Of a DNA stretch of 41,641 nt, positions 1 to 8,173 are shown in pieces. The translations under genes and the position numbers were made by a program. The stretch covers positions 1 to 41,641 of the forward strand of contig NZ_VZPF01000045.1 in the NCBI RefSeq assembly GCF_008801695.1, in the 5' to 3' direction. This stretch comes from Pantoea stewartii subsp. stewartii (GTDB lineage Bacteria; Pseudomonadota; Gammaproteobacteria; Enterobacterales; Enterobacteriaceae). The notes under the pieces are model-generated. The model was not told the origin of the DNA. It worked only from the letters and a program-made list of their open reading frames with translations, and made no database searches. Each line of letters opens with the position of its first letter. Within the stretch, counting starts at the first letter, position 1.

Positions 1-127
1 AGAGCATCCTGAAAAAAATTCTGACATACTTTACGGGCAGGCATAGCGGTGATCCCATTGAATTTGTGGAAGAATCAGTAGATCACATCTTGCTATGTCT
101 GTCTCATTTTTGTGGGGATTCGTCAGG
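1..127 (-). mobile_element. Edge of an unidentified insertion sequence
   Basis: The glucoamylase reading frame loses family similarity near position 127, and the sequence from there to the window edge is unrelated. On the minus strand an ATG at 44 opens a frame reading MPARKVCQNFFQDA before the window ends. This resembles my memory of the N-terminus of some IS4-type transposases, but fourteen residues cannot prove it. The simplest reading is an insertion sequence that entered the glucoamylase gene and removed or separated its 3' end. The exact terminus and any target duplication cannot be judged because the other end lies outside the window. Confidence 0.35.
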
Positions 128-1519
128 GCTGTAGCCCGCGTCTTCCTCCCAGCGATCCTCGCCGGTCGCCGGGCCGTTGGTCAAAATATAGCGGGCCGCA
201 CCGCGCAGCATGGGCATAATGTGTTTCAGCGCTTTTTTATCGAGATGACCAAGTCGGTGCAGCATATCGGCTAGCAGAACAGGGAAGGCACACTCATCCA
301 TCTGGATACCTGACCAGTATGGTTTTCCATCGAGCCACAGGTTCTGTGGCCAGCGCCCGGAGGGCTCCTGAACGCGTCGGAGATAATCCAGTATGGCGAG
401 TGCTTCGTTGGCATCGCCAGCTGCCAGGAATCCCCCAGCCGTTTCGACCAGGTCACGCGGCCAGACCAGATGATAGCCTCCCAGATCGTCATCGCCCCTG
501 GAAAATCCCCACGGAATCGTCAGGCTCGCGACAATGGCACCGGGGCAATCGGCTGCTTTATGCGAGGCCAGAACTGCGGTTGACACCCGGTATGTATTCA
601 CACCGTTCCGCTCGGGTTGATCGAGTGGAATGAGCGTGTTCTGCCATGCTTGCCAGTTACTGATGTAGTGCTTGCGGGCTTTGTCAAAGCCTGCTTTCAG
701 ACTGGCGGTTGCCGCCGCTGCGGCTTCGGATTCCGTCTGGCCGAACCCGATTGCCAGCATGGCTTCACGGCAGGCACTAGTGAATGCCAGCTCACCGGCA
801 AGGGCGACATTGCCATCGTCCGCGCGCTGATACGAGTTCGCGATGCGCCCGTATTTTTTCAGCTGTTGCCAGCCGTCTGACGTGCCGACAAAGCCCACGC
901 TCATTGCCGTCCAGGGTATATCGCAGACGAGCGCTAAGTAACGAGAGCGACCCGTGGCGAAAAGCACGGGCCTGTCTTCAAATTCACTGATTCATGCGGT
1001 GTTCATTTGCCCGGCATTCACCAGATGGGGAGCGAGCAGGGCGGTGATCTTGTAATCCGCAACATCCCCCTTTAGCGCGGTGAAACGGATGCGTTGCAGG
1101 ACACAGTCACGGGCAGGATCCGTGATGATATCTTTTTCGAGCCGGTAGCGACCATCCCGGGCCGTGTTAACGATCGAAAAGGCCGGAATGCCTGGCGAGA
1201 CCGTATGGGTTTCTGTCGAGCAATCGCGCTTTTCTTCTGAAAAATAACCTTCAGGGGCGGTGATGATGAACCCGAAATCGCGGGTGCAGGCGCTGTCAAC
1301 GCGCGGATAATAAATTTCGTTGAGAATGCCGTGGCTTAAGGTGAACCAGACGCGGGAATCAGGTGAAAGGGCGGTGCCAATTCCGCTCTTGGCACTCGAT
1401 GTCCAGCGGGCTTCAATCCCTGGCTTTCCTGGCGCTACGTCAATGATGGCGCGCTGTTGTTGGGCGTCCTCGCTTGCGCACGTTTGCAACGGTAGGGCGT
1501 CGCTGTCAGAATTTGACAT
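104..1519 (-). pseudogene. Glucoamylase (GH15 family), nonsense-mutated and 3'-truncated
   Basis: Two open segments, 992-1519 and 104-991, lie in the same frame and are separated only by a TGA at 992-994. Read through, the junction is NTA-stop-ISEFEDRPVLFATG, where a Trp codon (TGG) would be natural. The protein has the N-terminal sandwich domain of bacterial glucan 1,4-alpha-glucosidases (HGILNEIYYPRVD) and the start of the (alpha/alpha)6 barrel (HLVWPRDLVETAGG, IQMDECAFPVLLADML, whose Glu is a catalytic acid candidate). The C-terminal part, including the second catalytic Glu, is missing; the frame runs into foreign sequence after EDAGYSP and stops nine codons later. The start at 1519 (MSNSDSDALP) is chosen because it begins the conserved part and has AAGG about 10 nt upstream. 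Not functional as read. It is probably host or plasmid cargo unrelated to secretion. Confidence 0.8.
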
Positions 1520-1696
1520 ATTCAGAATACCTTGGCTGTGTGCAGAAAAAATCTTAACCACGAAGAGGCGAATAACATCCTGACTTATCGCGGGCAAGAG
1601 TGAAATATTTCTATACCAAAGCAACTTGGTTAAAGTTAAAATCTTATGATTTTAGTATCGAACCTAATAGGGTTATAGCCGCTGTAACATTTCCGG

Positions 1697-1869
1697 GGCT
1701 TTGTTGAATAATAGGTAATCATTCTGTTTTGTCTGCACTGTTTTGGTAGAAAACGCTGATGCCAGACAGAACACCGTCATACGCAAGCATGTAACGCATT
1801 GATTTTATGTTATCTGAAACAACCGTTTTCATAGTACCACAGCATAAAATCCATTTATTCAACAAAGCC
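1697..1869. mobile_element. 173-bp MITE with IS903-like ends, copy 1
   Basis: The element starts GGCTTTGTTGAATAA and ends with the inverse, TTATTCAACAAAGCC, matching the ends of IS903-type (IS5 family) elements as I know them. It encodes no transposase. A second copy at 39601-39773 is its reverse complement and differs by one base by my hand alignment (C versus T near 1796). This copy shows no 9-bp target duplication: the left flank is CATTTCCGG and the right flank TGTCTGACA. That suggests a flanking rearrangement after insertion. It lies just outside hsvABC, so the pair brackets the hsv-hrp-dsp island. Confidence 0.85.
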
Positions 1870-2203
1870 TGTCTGACAGTTAAATTACCCCGGACGCTGT
1901 TTGTTCAGTGTCCCGGGGCTATTAGACCCGCCTGATTACGCCCGTGTTAACCGGGCCCGCCACGCTATGATAGCTTCTGTACGCAGTGACGTTGCTGAAT
2001 GGCTCTGATGCCTTGCCGTACTTTTTGTCCTTTTGCAACGAAAAAATATTTCTCATGCATGGCGGTTATGGCGCACCGGAATCTCACCGGTGCCAGCGCA
2101 ACTCAGCCCGTCTGTTCAGCCCCGCGGCGTTGCCAATAGTTTTTAATGATTATTTAAAATAATTAATAACTAACCAGGATTGTTCCTATAAGAAACTTAA
2201 CCG
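1870..2203. other. Non-coding stretch with two hairpins upstream of hsvA
   Basis: No credible gene is visible. A strong imperfect hairpin at 1888-1918 pairs CCCCGG-ACGCTG with CAGTGT-CCCGGGG but has no T tail, so it is not a clear terminator. A second hairpin has arms GCACCGG (2073-2079) and CCGGTGC (2087-2093). Sequence from about 2140 becomes AT-rich as it approaches the hrp box of hsvA. Confidence 0.4.
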
Positions 2204-2231
2204 GGAACTCATATCCGTCTTTAACCACCCA
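2204..2231 (+). promoter_or_regulatory. HrpL-dependent promoter (hrp box) of hsvABC
   Basis: GGAACT-N15-CCACCCA matches the HrpL ECF-sigma consensus GGAACc-N15/16-CCACNNA with one change at the sixth base, the same variant seen before dspE and the GNAT gene. It points toward hsvA and leaves a leader of roughly 175 nt. Confidence 0.85.
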
Positions 2232-2415
2232 CCAATACAGATGATTTTATAATAATTATCAAGTGATTATATTTATCATCTGCCAGGAGAATACTGTGCC
2301 AGGCCGCCAGTTTGCTGTTACTCGTTCAGCTGCTAAGGGCTTTTTTCAGCAACGTGACGGTTTAAGTATGTTAAGGAAAAGTGTTCAAAAAATTACATTA
2401 CTTTAAAGGTAAAGC

Positions 2416-3516
2416 ATGCAGTTTCAAAAAGAAGAGACCTCCTGTTTTTCAACAGATGAAAGCCCGGTGGAAGTTTATACGGAATGGGACCCACTTGAAG
2501 AGGTCATTGTCGGGATTATGGACGATATTCGTGTTCCGGATTGGGACACCGGCCTTAAAGCTATTATTCCTAAGGAAACCAGTGGTTTTTTCCGTGAGTA
2601 TTCCGGGCAACGTTTCCCGGAAGAACTCGTAGTTAAAGCCAGGCAGGAAGTGAATACCTTTGCCGAAATCCTGCAAGCTGAAGGGATCAGAGTACGCCGC
2701 CCTGATGAGTCAAATCATCATCAGCCGATCGTCACACCGCACTTTACCACCGGTGGAACCTTCTATTCCGCGATGCCGCGAGACTGCCTGTTTGCTATCG
2801 GAAAGAAAATCATTGAAGTGCCGATGTCATGGCGCAGCCGTTATTTCGAAACCTTCGCCTTTCGCAGCATCCTGAATGATTATTTCACCAGAGGGGCGGA
2901 GTGGATTTCTGCACCCAAGCCGATGCTGAAAGATGATGTGTGGCAAACAGAGTATGACTTCGAACAGGAACTCCCCTTTAATTCGATCATTACCGAAGTA
3001 GAGCCACTTTTTGACGCAGCCGACTTTATGAGAATGGGGCGGGACATTATAGGTCAGCGTAGTCATGTCACCAATAATAAAGGTATCGAGTGGCTGCGCA
3101 GAACGCTGGGGCCTGATTATCGCGTCCATATCTATGAGTTTGAAGAGCCAGGTCCCATGCATATTGATACGACGATATTGCCGTTGGCACCGGGCCGCGT
3201 ATTAATTAATAAAGGTTGGGTACCGCAGATCCCTGATATTTTCAGAGACTGGGAAATATTGCATCCGCCTGCTTCTAATCTGCCGGACGACCATCCTTTA
3301 TACATCACCTCAAAATGGATCCACGTGAATGTACTGATGTTGGATGAAAAAACCGTGGTGGTTGAGAAAGATGAAGAAGCACTGATTTCTGCCTTCCGTA
3401 AATGGGGTTTCAGAACCGTTCTTTGTCCGTTTAAGCATTTCCAGACATTTGGTGGTTCATTCCACTGCGCCACGTTGGATGTGAAGCGAAGCGGAAGTCT
3501 GAAGAGCTATATCTGA
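2416..3516 (+). CDS. hsvA: HsvA, amidinotransferase
   Basis: This 366-residue protein belongs to the arginine:glycine amidinotransferase/arginine deiminase fold. These enzymes move an amidino group from a donor such as arginine to an amine through a covalent Cys intermediate. Likely catalytic elements are Asp203 (FDAADF), His249 (MHID) and Cys351 (SFHCATLDV). No signal peptide or membrane segment is present, so it should be cytoplasmic. The ATG at 2416 has AAAGG seven nt upstream. In Erwinia amylovora hsvA is the first of the hrp-associated systemic virulence genes next to hrcU, and the arrangement here is the same. I recall reports that the E. amylovora enzyme prefers linear polyamines, but the substrate cannot be read from the sequence. 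It is first gene of an operon with two ATP-grasp ligases under a HrpL box. Confidence 0.92.
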   Translation: MQFQKEETSCFSTDESPVEVYTEWDPLEEVIVGIMDDIRVPDWDTGLKAIIPKETSGFFREYSGQRFPEELVVKARQEVNTFAEILQAEGIRVRRPDESNHHQPIVTPHFTTGGTFYSAMPRDCLFAIGKKIIEVPMSWRSRYFETFAFRSILNDYFTRGAEWISAPKPMLKDDVWQTEYDFEQELPFNSIITEVEPLFDAADFMRMGRDIIGQRSHVTNNKGIEWLRRTLGPDYRVHIYEFEEPGPMHIDTTILPLAPGRVLINKGWVPQIPDIFRDWEILHPPASNLPDDHPLYITSKWIHVNVLMLDEKTVVVEKDEEALISAFRKWGFRTVLCPFKHFQTFGGSFHCATLDVKRSGSLKSYI

Positions 3517-3649
3517 TAACTCTACTCATAACAGCCATTGTCCCGTATGCAATGGATAAAAAGCATTTGATCTCACGCAGAGCCATCTGGCTCTGCATCA
3601 CGGCATAAAACGTTTTACACAATTAAAAGGAAAATAACAGGATGTCAAA

Positions 3650-4891
3650 ATGCAACCCACTCAGACAGTATTGATTGTCTCCTCCGAGCTGGATGCGGCG
3701 AAAACGGTTGAGGCCGTCAAGGCCATGCACGGGCTTAAAACACATCATTTTATCTATCTCATAGAGGATTATCTTGGTGTGGCCACCTGTGAAAAGGAGC
3801 GGCCTGAAAATTTTATTGTGCGTGACTTCGCCGCGTTGGAGGATATTAAGGCGGTATTGCATAAGATCGATCAGCAATATGATGTCTCGCTGGTCATATC
3901 CTGCGATGAGTTTGCGGTTTACGTGGCTGCCTTTGCCAATGATTTCTGGCAATTAACCGGAATAACCTGCGCGGAAGCAAGGAAATTTCGCGATAAAAAA
4001 CGCATGAAAGAGCTGGCGCAGCAGGCTGGCATTGCCACCGCGCGGGAAATAACTCTTCAGAATATCGAAAATGGAGATGTTGCCTTTCCGGTGATAGTAA
4101 AACCACGTTCGCTGGCAGGCTCAATGGGCATAAAAATCGTCTCTGATGCAAAGCAGCTTGCCGATATAGATATTGACTGGTCGCCGGAATACCGCGATAT
4201 GGATGAGCGGCAATACTTAATTGAGCAATATAATCCAAACACAATTTATCATATTGATTGTGTAGTGATTAATGGTCGTCTCTCATTTATTTCCGTCGGT
4301 GAATATTTAGGTAAGCCGATTAACTTTTTGCAGGAAAAGCCTGTCGGTGTGTTGTCAGTCTGTGATCATACCGTTGAGGATGTCTGGCAACCTTTTACCG
4401 AAAAAGTTCTTGCTGCTTTCGACGCGCCGGAGGGGGTTTACCACATCGAAGCTTTTGCTGATTCCGGTGCGGGCGTGGAATTACTCGAAATTGCCTGGCG
4501 TCCCGGCGGTGCGGCAATCGTGGAAATGGTCGAGATGGTGTACGGGCTGAATCTGAAACATATTCATCTGGCTGCGCAACTGGGACTTGATGTTGGTCTT
4601 CTCGTTCAGCGCAGGGAAGAAGCCTTTGGCTATATGACCTTTCCAAAGAAACATCTTGCTACTCAGACACTTTATGTCACCCGTGTCCACCTGCCGCCAT
4701 TACAGCATATGGCAACGCTTAAGTCGCATAAGGTTCCCGTTGCCGGAGATATCGCCTCAGGAGAGTTCTATTGCTACAAAGACTCACTGGGATCCTTTGT
4801 ATTTTGTGGCGATCGCGAGCAGGTTTCAAGAGATGTGAATTATCTGAATGCACATTATCTGGTACAGGTTGCGCCGGAGTATCAGCCTTAA
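3650..4891 (+). CDS. hsvB: HsvB, ATP-grasp ligase
   Basis: A 413-residue ATP-grasp protein, a family that joins a carboxylate (activated as acyl phosphate) to an amine or thiol. Visible parts are an N-terminal Rossmann-like domain (QTVLIVSSELDAAK), the ATP-binding lid strand (PVIVKPRSLAGSMGIKIV, with the ATP-contacting Lys), and the Mg-binding end (VELLEIAWRPGGAAIVEMVE). It is soluble, with no export signal. The ATG at 3650 has AGGA eight nt upstream and lies 133 bp after hsvA with no terminator between. It is a clear paralogue of the following gene. The likely role is forming an amide bond with an amidinated product of HsvA; substrate unknown. This hsvB is the E. amylovora-type gene, not the unrelated gall effector HsvB of Pantoea. 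Confidence 0.9.
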   Translation: MQPTQTVLIVSSELDAAKTVEAVKAMHGLKTHHFIYLIEDYLGVATCEKERPENFIVRDFAALEDIKAVLHKIDQQYDVSLVISCDEFAVYVAAFANDFWQLTGITCAEARKFRDKKRMKELAQQAGIATAREITLQNIENGDVAFPVIVKPRSLAGSMGIKIVSDAKQLADIDIDWSPEYRDMDERQYLIEQYNPNTIYHIDCVVINGRLSFISVGEYLGKPINFLQEKPVGVLSVCDHTVEDVWQPFTEKVLAAFDAPEGVYHIEAFADSGAGVELLEIAWRPGGAAIVEMVEMVYGLNLKHIHLAAQLGLDVGLLVQRREEAFGYMTFPKKHLATQTLYVTRVHLPPLQHMATLKSHKVPVAGDIASGEFYCYKDSLGSFVFCGDREQVSRDVNYLNAHYLVQVAPEYQP

Positions 4892-4959
4892 TATTGAGAA
4901 TGGTCACTTAACGGCTGTGAACAAAAATCGCGCTTACAGTCAGGACAAGGTGACAAAGA

Positions 4960-6198
4960 ATGAGTAAAAAAGAGATGCAGACCATCCTGATCGTTTCATC
5001 AGAACTGGATGTCGGCGAGGTGGTCACTGACATCAAGACAGCGTATCCCAACCGGCCGTGGCGGTTTATCTATCTTCTTGAAGATTTGAAAAACCAGGCG
5101 GCAGATGATTTGCATCGCGAGGATGTCTTTATCGTCAGGGATTTTGCCCGCCATCACGATGTGGAAGATGTGTTCAGCCAGATTGCACAGTCATTTTCAG
5201 TCACGCGGGTGATTCCCAATGATGAGTTCGCCGTATGGATTGCGGCCTGGGCCAACCATCGCTGGCAACTGCCGGGACTAACCTTTGATATGGCGGCCCG
5301 ATTTCGCGATAAAAAGAAGATGAAAGAGATTGCCTGTCGCGCAGGCATCCTCACCGCACGGGAAATCAGCCCGCAGGCGATTAAACGTGGCGATGTGAGT
5401 TTTCCGCTGGTGATGAAACCTCGCTCGCTGGCAGGCTCCGTTGGGGTGAAAATTATCACTGATGCCGGGCAACTCAGTGCAATCACGCCGACCGAAGGTG
5501 ATGACTATCGCGATATGGATGAGCAGCAATATTTTTTTGAGAGCTACAATCCCCAGCCGGTTTATCAGCTTGATGCGATAATGCTGGAAGGACGGCTCGC
5601 GCTACTCTCGGCGGGAAAATATATTGGTAAACCTATCGATTACCTCGATGAGCATCCACTGGGATTTTTTTCGGTGGAGGAGCGCGATTTGCGGCACATC
5701 TGGCGGCCTTTCACTGAGAAGGTGTTAGCGGCTTTTGGCGGTCCGGATGGCGTTTATCATATTGAAGCATTTGGTGATGACGGGCAGGGGGTAGAATTAC
5801 TTGAGATTGCATACCGGCCCGGCGGGGCAGCGACGGTAGAAATGATCGCTATTGCCTGGAGAGTAGATTTGCGTTTCACACATCTGGCTACGCAATTGGG
5901 GCTGGAAGTGGGACGCCATTTTGCACCCCAGGGCGAGGCGTGGGGATATATGACCTTTCCTAAAAAGCACCTTGCCAAAGAGACACTTTATGTTTCCCGG
6001 CTGACTGTTCCTTCCGTGGACAGGCTGCCAACGCTGAAGATGCAGCAGCTTCCCAAATTGGGCGAGGTGGCGTCAGGGGCGTTCTTCTGTCATAAGGATT
6101 GTCTTGGCTCGTTTGTCTTCTGTGGTGACCGGGAAAGCGTGGCGCGGGATCTGAAACTTATCGTTGCTGATTACTCCGTTACGGTAAGCCCCGATTGA
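4960..6198 (+). CDS. hsvC: HsvC, ATP-grasp ligase
   Basis: A 412-residue ATP-grasp protein, aligned end to end with HsvB at roughly half identical residues by eye. Shared blocks include ILIVSSELD, FIVRDFA, ARFRDKKKMKEIA, VMKPRSLAGSVGVKII and VELLEIAYRPGGAATVEM, then GYMTFPKKHLAKETLYVSR and GSFVFCGDRE near the C-terminus. The start at 4960 has AAGG about 10 nt upstream. It lies 68 bp after hsvB and closes the hsv operon. Tandem duplication followed by divergence suggests two successive ligations or two different acceptors. Cytoplasmic by sequence. No terminator follows the stop codon. Confidence 0.9.
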   Translation: MSKKEMQTILIVSSELDVGEVVTDIKTAYPNRPWRFIYLLEDLKNQAADDLHREDVFIVRDFARHHDVEDVFSQIAQSFSVTRVIPNDEFAVWIAAWANHRWQLPGLTFDMAARFRDKKKMKEIACRAGILTAREISPQAIKRGDVSFPLVMKPRSLAGSVGVKIITDAGQLSAITPTEGDDYRDMDEQQYFFESYNPQPVYQLDAIMLEGRLALLSAGKYIGKPIDYLDEHPLGFFSVEERDLRHIWRPFTEKVLAAFGGPDGVYHIEAFGDDGQGVELLEIAYRPGGAATVEMIAIAWRVDLRFTHLATQLGLEVGRHFAPQGEAWGYMTFPKKHLAKETLYVSRLTVPSVDRLPTLKMQQLPKLGEVASGAFFCHKDCLGSFVFCGDRESVARDLKLIVADYSVTVSPD

Positions 6199-6246
6199 GT
6201 CTTTATTGTGCAGGGATGCCATGTTCTTCACTATTGGCTAAGCATC

Positions 6247-6678
6247 ATGGTAAAAATAAAGAAATCCCGCAAACGAAAAACGCCCCAAAAAACACGGCAG
6301 TCCAGCGGCGAACAGCTGGCATACGGAACCAGTCAGGAGCTTCTTCAGCAGGCTTTGCATGAACTGCGGACAGATTATCCACCCGAGCAGCTAGAGGTCG
6401 AAGAAGTACTGGTATTCGATCACGCGGCCTGTCTGCTTCGTGAACGGATGGCCAGAAAACTGGGTACCGTATCTCTGGACAGTGCGCGGGTTTTACTGAT
6501 GACAATGATGTTGCAGGCTAACGGCATGCCAAAGGCTCGCAGGGCTGTTCAGGGAACGGGTAGGGTAGGCTACGATTTATGCGTCTGTAACCGGCTACGC
6601 CGGGCGTACGGCGCCGTTCAGTTCTGCGCCATCTTTTACGTCATCTGGCACCTTCATGCCGCTGAAGCGGCATTATGA
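6247..6678 (+). CDS. Unrecognised small basic protein, possibly a remnant
   Basis: I do not recognise this 143-residue frame. It has a very basic N-terminus (MVKIKKSRKRKTPQKTR), a predicted helical middle (SQELLQQALHELRTDYPP; ACLLRERMARKLGTVS) and a C-terminal third of odd composition (CVCNRLRR, FCAIFYVIW). The last part may be frameshifted or run-on sequence. No convincing ribosome-binding site precedes the ATG at 6247; an upstream GTG at 6208 is no better. It follows hsvC by 48 bp and might be read from the same transcript. Coding status is uncertain. Confidence 0.35.
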   Translation: MVKIKKSRKRKTPQKTRQSSGEQLAYGTSQELLQQALHELRTDYPPEQLEVEEVLVFDHAACLLRERMARKLGTVSLDSARVLLMTMMLQANGMPKARRAVQGTGRVGYDLCVCNRLRRAYGAVQFCAIFYVIWHLHAAEAAL

Positions 6679-7135
6679 ATACGGCTCTCACTGCAGGGGT
6701 TAATTCAGATTAAAACGTCCGTTTTGTGCCAGCAGCGGACGTTGCTAAACTCGTGATCTGCGTTGATCTGGTGGAGCCATACGCATTCGCCCAGGCGGCG
6801 CACATCTGCGTCACGCTGAGCATCATATATGTTCAGAAAAGGCCTCACTGTCGCCGGAAGCGACGGCACCTTCTCTGTCCGGGCAGGCTGTTACGAGTTG
6901 TACAGTCCAGGGACAGCACTACGTGAATTCTGACAATAAAGCTCGGGTGTAAAAGAATTGGTGACTAACAGGGGAAGAGGGGGCCCGCCGCTAAATGTGT
7001 AGACTCCACCTTATAGTGCAGGCCCCGTTAGCTCATACTACTCTGTAAAACCCGTTATTTATTTCTGATTGTTTAATTGCAAGGAAATAAAAACCCGCAA
7101 ATAAATACCAGTAGGGCAGTTAAGCCGAAAAACCG
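6679..7135. other. Anonymous intergenic region
   Basis: No gene with a ribosome-binding site or family similarity is visible. The region separates the plus-strand hsv operon from the minus-strand virK-like gene. The last 70 bases before the virK stop are AT-rich but contain no clear hairpin plus T-run. Confidence 0.4.
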
Positions 7136-7618
7136 TTAGTCCTGATCGTGAGAATAGAACACGATCCCTTTATTAATGGCACACTCGTATTGAGCGGGAT
7201 TGCCGTAGGGCTTCCAGTCTGGCAAAGTAAACGTCCGCATGGAGAATCCTATGGTGTTTTCATCCTTTGAACGGTAGCGCAAAAACTGGACTTGCGGTTT
7301 ATCTTTATTATTAACCGTTTGGTGCATATCTGAGAAAGCCAGAGAACCGTCAGGTCTGATCAGGTATGACGTAATCTTCATACCGCCTCTCATGGTACCT
7401 TTGATATTGTTTTCCCGATCGAAACACTGCGTTAAATCGATAGACAAATTAATGTCTTTTCCTTTCATTAACGCCTGGTTAATCTCAGAAACCGTATTGA
7501 GCGTACTGGCAAAAGCAGACTGGGAAAAGATGCATAAAAAAGTAGCCAACATGGCGAATTTACTGGCATACAGTCTGTACTTTCTGTCTGATGAAGCAGA
7601 TTGCTTAGAGAGCAACAT
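7136..7618 (-). CDS. virK: VirK-family secreted protein
   Basis: A 160-residue protein with an N-terminal signal peptide: basic start, hydrophobic core FAMLATFLCIFSQ, likely cleavage after AFA near residue 37. The mature part fits the VirK family (Pfam VirK, PF06903): an ALMKGKDINLSIDLTQCF block, a central IRPDGSLAFSDMH strand pair, and a second Cys in QYECAINKGIVFY that may pair with the first. The ATG at 7618 has GGAG about 7 nt upstream. It lies 48 bp after the GNAT gene and very likely shares its HrpL promoter. VirK proteins occur in Agrobacterium, Ralstonia and Xanthomonas; in Xanthomonas virK is reported in the hrp regulon and as an exported protein. Molecular function unknown. Exported at least to the periplasm by sequence. 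Confidence 0.75.
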   Translation of the reverse strand: MLLSKQSASSDRKYRLYASKFAMLATFLCIFSQSAFASTLNTVSEINQALMKGKDINLSIDLTQCFDRENNIKGTMRGGMKITSYLIRPDGSLAFSDMHQTVNNKDKPQVQFLRYRSKDENTIGFSMRTFTLPDWKPYGNPAQYECAINKGIVFYSHDQD

Positions 7619-7666
7619 TTTCTTTCTCCATTATTAAAAACATTTAATAACATCACTGAGTAATAA

Positions 7667-8092
7667 TTAAACCGCACATTCTAACTGTTTAATTAAAAAG
7701 TGCTGGCGATGATGATGGGGAATTTGCTCGATCGTCATTTGCAACAGGTAGCCTTGTTTCTCATAGAATTCACGCGCCTGAAAACTGAATGTATCAACGA
7801 AAACGCCTTTACAACCACGTGCTAATGCTTCCTGTTCTGCAGCGTGCAGCATCCTCGCGCCAAGCCCTGTTTTTCGACGTGATTCGTCGACCCACAGAAA
7901 GTGTATATGCATCCAGTTACCCCATGTAATAGCGACTAAGCCAGCCACTTTGTTGCCATCATCATCATTAATGAAAAGAGCAATGTCTTTTTTTTCATCA
8001 GGGTCGACATACCGGGAATTAAATGCCATCAATTTCTTATGTATTTCAGCCACATCGTCAGGATGAGGAGTAGCTGTTATTATCATCTTCAC
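7667..8092 (-). CDS. GNAT-family N-acetyltransferase
   Basis: A 141-residue single-domain GNAT protein. The acetyl-CoA pyrophosphate loop is RRKTGLGARML, preceded by the beta-4 strand HIHFLWVDESRR, followed by VDTFSFQAREFYEKQGY, the typical motif B region. It has no signal peptide. Translation starts at GTG 8092 or ATG 8086; both fit AGGG a few nt upstream. It is the first gene behind an hrp box at 8145-8172 and is followed 48 bp later by virK, so the two look like a small HrpL operon directly downstream of hrcU. Substrate unknown; it could modify a small molecule, a toxin or a protein. Whether it is secreted cannot be told. Confidence 0.8.
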   Translation of the reverse strand: MKMIITATPHPDDVAEIHKKLMAFNSRYVDPDEKKDIALFINDDDGNKVAGLVAITWGNWMHIHFLWVDESRRKTGLGARMLHAAEQEALARGCKGVFVDTFSFQAREFYEKQGYLLQMTIEQIPHHHRQHFLIKQLECAV

Positions 8093-8144
8093 GTACCCTG
8101 TTCCTTGTTAACAGCAATCTGCTCTACCTCAGCATTAAAACGTG

Positions 8145-8172
8145 TAAGTGGCGAGATGTGGCATTAAGTTCC
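8145..8172 (-). promoter_or_regulatory. HrpL-dependent promoter of the GNAT-virK pair
   Basis: On the minus strand GGAACT-N15-CCACTTA matches the hrp box consensus, with the same sixth-base variant as the hsvA and dspE boxes. It begins two bases downstream of the hrcU stop codon and ends 53 bp before the GNAT start. It is therefore placed to drive GNAT-virK independently of the long hrpJ operon. Confidence 0.8.
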
Positions 8173-8173
8173 A

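Noticed and set aside
992..994. TGA inside the glucoamylase frame read as selenocysteine or programmed read-through
   Set aside because: The position fits an ordinary Trp codon, there is no sign of a selenocysteine insertion stem, and the gene is also 3'-truncated.
1888..1918. Hairpin read as a terminator or riboswitch for hsvA
   Set aside because: No T-run, lies upstream of the hsvA transcript start predicted by the hrp box, and no riboswitch consensus is recognisable.
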